Source: Desulfotomaculum nigrificans DSM 574
Lineage (GTDB): Bacteria; Bacillota; Desulfotomaculia; Desulfotomaculales; Desulfotomaculaceae
Length of the DNA stretch: 64,000 bases
Direction: 5' to 3'
Assembly (NCBI RefSeq): GCF_000189755.2
Contig: NZ_KI912183.1
Span: 2,358,257 to 2,422,256, forward strand
Part shown: positions 61,125-64,000 of the stretch, one piece after another
How positions within the stretch are numbered: position 1 is the stretch's first letter
How the letters are laid out: every line of letters begins with the position of its first letter
Translations under genes and position numbers: made by a program
Notes under the pieces: model-generated
Seen by the model: only the letters and a program-made list of their open reading frames with translations
The model's database searches: none
Told to the model about the DNA's origin: nothing

Positions 61125-61287
61125 ACAATTTGATATTTTGGTAGGAGTCTTGGAGATAACCCCTGGTAGGCATTTCGTATTTGAAATGTCTAAGTAGGGG
61201 TTTTTATACTCCTTCTGGCCAGGAGAAAAGGAGACGGCCCAGACGGACATTCATTCAAAGAATGTCTGCTCTGGGCTATTTCTTTTA
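61125..61287 (+). ncRNA. Candidate structured RNA, copy 2
   Basis: AATTTGATA, GGAGT (61144) / ACTCC (61208), GGAGATAACC, AACCCC/GGGGTT, hairpin AGGCATTTC / GAAATGTCT (61168-61191). Then GAAAAGGAGACGGCC leads into a long terminator (GCCCAGACGGACATTC with GAATGTCTGCTCTGGGC and TATTTCTTTT). It is homologous in order to copy 1. I cannot name a known RNA family. Confidence 0.6.
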
Positions 61288-61336
61288 ATAAGGGAGGGGC
61301 AATGTACCAGAGGAAAAGTTAATAGTTTTTTATCGG

Positions 61337-61372
61337 GTTTCCACAATGTGACCCATAAATATCCTGTGGAAC
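61337..61372. promoter_or_regulatory. Inverted repeat upstream of glpF
   Basis: GTTTCCACA (61337-61345) and TGTGGAAC (61365-61372) are inverted with a 19-base spacer, about 100 bases before glpF. It could be an operator for a glycerol-responsive regulator; no family consensus is recognised. Confidence 0.4.
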
Positions 61373-61470
61373 AACCGGGCAATCTGTGATTAAAATGGAC
61401 GAGTATGGGGTTTAGTAGAATGATTCATTAAACACTAACCAACGAAGAAGGAAAATGGAGGGGGAATTTT

Positions 61471-62181
61471 ATGTCACCATTTTTAGCTGAAATTATTGGC
61501 ACTATGATTTTAATTATATTAGGTGATGGTGTTGTTGCAGGTGTTCTGCTTAGAAAATCTAAGGCAGAAAACAGTGGCTGGATTGTTATTACAGTGGGTT
61601 GGGGTTTAGCTGTGGCAATGGCTGCCTACGCTGTTGGAAGTTTTAGTGGAGCCCATTTGAACCCGGCCTTAACTATAGCTCTTGCCGCCATTGGCAAATT
61701 TCCTTGGGCTGATGTACCTTCCTATATTCTTGCTCAATTTATTGGTGCTTTTCTGGGTGCTGTTGTTGTATGGCTGCATTATTTACCTCACTGGAAAGAA
61801 ACTGAGGACCAGGGAGCAAAATTGGGGATCTTTTGTACAGGCCCTGGCATCCGTGACACCTTTGGCAACCTATTAAGTGAAATAATTGGTACCTTTGTTC
61901 TGGTATTAGGCATCTTAGCCATTGGAGCAAATAAATTTGCCGATGGTATTAACCCCTTTATTGTGGGTCTGTTGATTGTAGCCATTGGGGTTTCTTTAGG
62001 TGGTACCACCGGCTATGCCATTAACCCAGCCCGTGACCTGGGACCCCGTATTGCACACGCTGTGCTGCCCATTGCAGGTAAAGGAAGCTCAGATTGGGGC
62101 TATGCCTGGATTCCCGTTGTGGGACCAGTTATCGGTGGCATTTTGGGAGCCTTATTTTATAAAGCGTTCTTTTTAGCTTAG
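61471..62181 (+). CDS. glpF: Glycerol uptake facilitator (MIP channel)
   Basis: 236-residue aquaglyceroporin with six membrane segments. The two NPA motifs are HLNPALTIA (N64) and the variant AINPARDLGPRIAHA, whose D after the second NPA marks glyceroporins rather than water channels. GGAGGGGG precedes the ATG. It is followed by glpK at 42 bases. Confidence 0.95.
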   Translation: MSPFLAEIIGTMILIILGDGVVAGVLLRKSKAENSGWIVITVGWGLAVAMAAYAVGSFSGAHLNPALTIALAAIGKFPWADVPSYILAQFIGAFLGAVVVWLHYLPHWKETEDQGAKLGIFCTGPGIRDTFGNLLSEIIGTFVLVLGILAIGANKFADGINPFIVGLLIVAIGVSLGGTTGYAINPARDLGPRIAHAVLPIAGKGSSDWGYAWIPVVGPVIGGILGALFYKAFFLA

Positions 62182-63726
<1,545 letters not shown>

Positions 63727-63751
63727 TTTGATAGCGGCTTGAGAGATGGAG

Positions 63752-63796
63752 AAAGCCACACAATATCGGGACCTTTCCTGCTATTGTGTGGCTTTT
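63752..63796 (+). terminator. Intrinsic terminator after glpK
   Basis: AAAGCCACACAATA and TATTGTGTGGCTTT form a 14-base-pair stem, followed by TTAATAAAA. Confidence 0.88.
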
Positions 63797-63842
63797 TAAT
63801 AAAAGTTTTTACTGCCAAGTTTTTGCATCGGGGGTTAGAAGT

Positions 63843-64000
63843 GTGGAGACGGATAAAGCTCAGGTGGTGGTAATCGGTGGTGGAGCCACCGGCACAGGGA
63901 TACTTCGGGACTTGGCCCTCAGGGGTATTCCCGCAATACTGGTGGAACAGGGTGACCTGGCCCACGGCACCAGCTCCCGGTTTCACGGGCTATTGCACAG
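63843..64000 (+). CDS. glpA: Glycerol-3-phosphate dehydrogenase, N-terminal part
   Basis: Frame from GTG 63843 runs off the window after 52 codons. The FAD-binding [21 protein letters not shown] and [12 protein letters not shown] are typical of GlpA/GlpD. GGGGG lies 8 bases before the GTG. With glpF and glpK it completes glycerol uptake and oxidation. GlpA versus GlpD cannot be decided from this fragment. Confidence 0.88.
   Translation, partial: METDKAQVVVIGGGATGTGILRDLALRGIPAILVEQGDLAHGTSSRFHGLLH

Noticed and set aside
60982-61197. 71-codon Lys-rich frame with GTG start
   Set aside because: Its 3' third coincides with RNA copy 2, whose similarity to copy 1 does not keep the reading frame; composition simply reflects A-rich DNA.

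Overview
The window looks like a chromosomal segment of an anaerobic endospore-forming Firmicute, most likely a Desulfotomaculum/Desulforamulus-type clostridium (inference). The grounds are: many sporulation genes (yabG, spoVG, spoVT, yabP, yabQ, spoIIE, a SpoIID-family lipoprotein); purine-rich ribosome binding sites with frequent TTG/GTG starts; and the rsmA-yabG-ispE-spoVG-glmU-prs-rplY-pth-mfd-spoVT-mazG-rqcP-yabP-yabQ-divIC-yabR-spoIIE-tilS-ftsH order, which is essentially the Bacillus subtilis gene order. An archaeal-type sulfide-to-homocysteine operon fits a sulfur-reducing anaerobe.

Layout. 0-6 kb: a complete, visibly A/T-richer biotin operon (bioB-D-F-H-C-A). 6-11 kb: a PfpI-family gene, then a TPP riboswitch with terminator controlling cytX-thiS-thiG-thiH-thiF; thiS starts with CTG. 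11-17 kb: rsmA, a YkuK-like gene, an OsmC-like gene, yabG, a trypsin-like protease, and a c-di-AMP (ydaO-type) riboswitch before a secreted double-CAP protein. 17-25 kb: a block between yabG and ispE, where B. subtilis has veg and sspF. It encodes a SipL-like DUF3794/LysM protein, several unrecognised proteins, two tandem YbaB paralogues, a Cys-rich membrane microprotein, a subtilase and an L,D-transpeptidase, and looks like a spore-envelope locus. 25-32 kb: ispE, a GntR regulator, a nucleotidyltransferase, threonine ammonia-lyase, spoVG (sigma-H promoter), glmU, prs. 32-36 kb: a SAM-I riboswitch before the homocysteine-synthesis trio, then small metal-binding proteins. 36-45 kb: threonine aldolase and a PRC-barrel protein (minus strand), rplY, pth, a PrsW-like protein, mfd, a PrsA-like foldase. 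45-60 kb: spoVT (sigma-G-like promoter), mazG, hbs, rqcP, spoIID-like, yabP, yabQ, an HTH gene, divIC, yabR, ppx, spoIIE, tilS, ftsH, ndk, a thioesterase. 60.5-61.3 kb: no convincing gene, but two related structured-RNA-like elements, each ending in an intrinsic terminator. 61.4-64 kb: glpF, glpK and the start of a glycerol-3-phosphate dehydrogenase.

Between about 10.9 and 52.3 kb, at least nine intergenic spaces carry a degenerate modular repeat family (words such as GGGTATTCC, GGGTC, GCTGTTAGTCTTGGC, GCGAATAGCGAA). At three genes it supplies or overlaps the stop codon. A second hairpin repeat occurs at 6.8 and 21.6 kb.

The strongest leads are the paired RNA elements, the yabG-ispE spore block, the repeat family, the riboswitch-controlled homocysteine operon, and a phased DnaA-box-like triplet before a small HTH gene and divIC. 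All functional calls come from reading the sequence without database searches.
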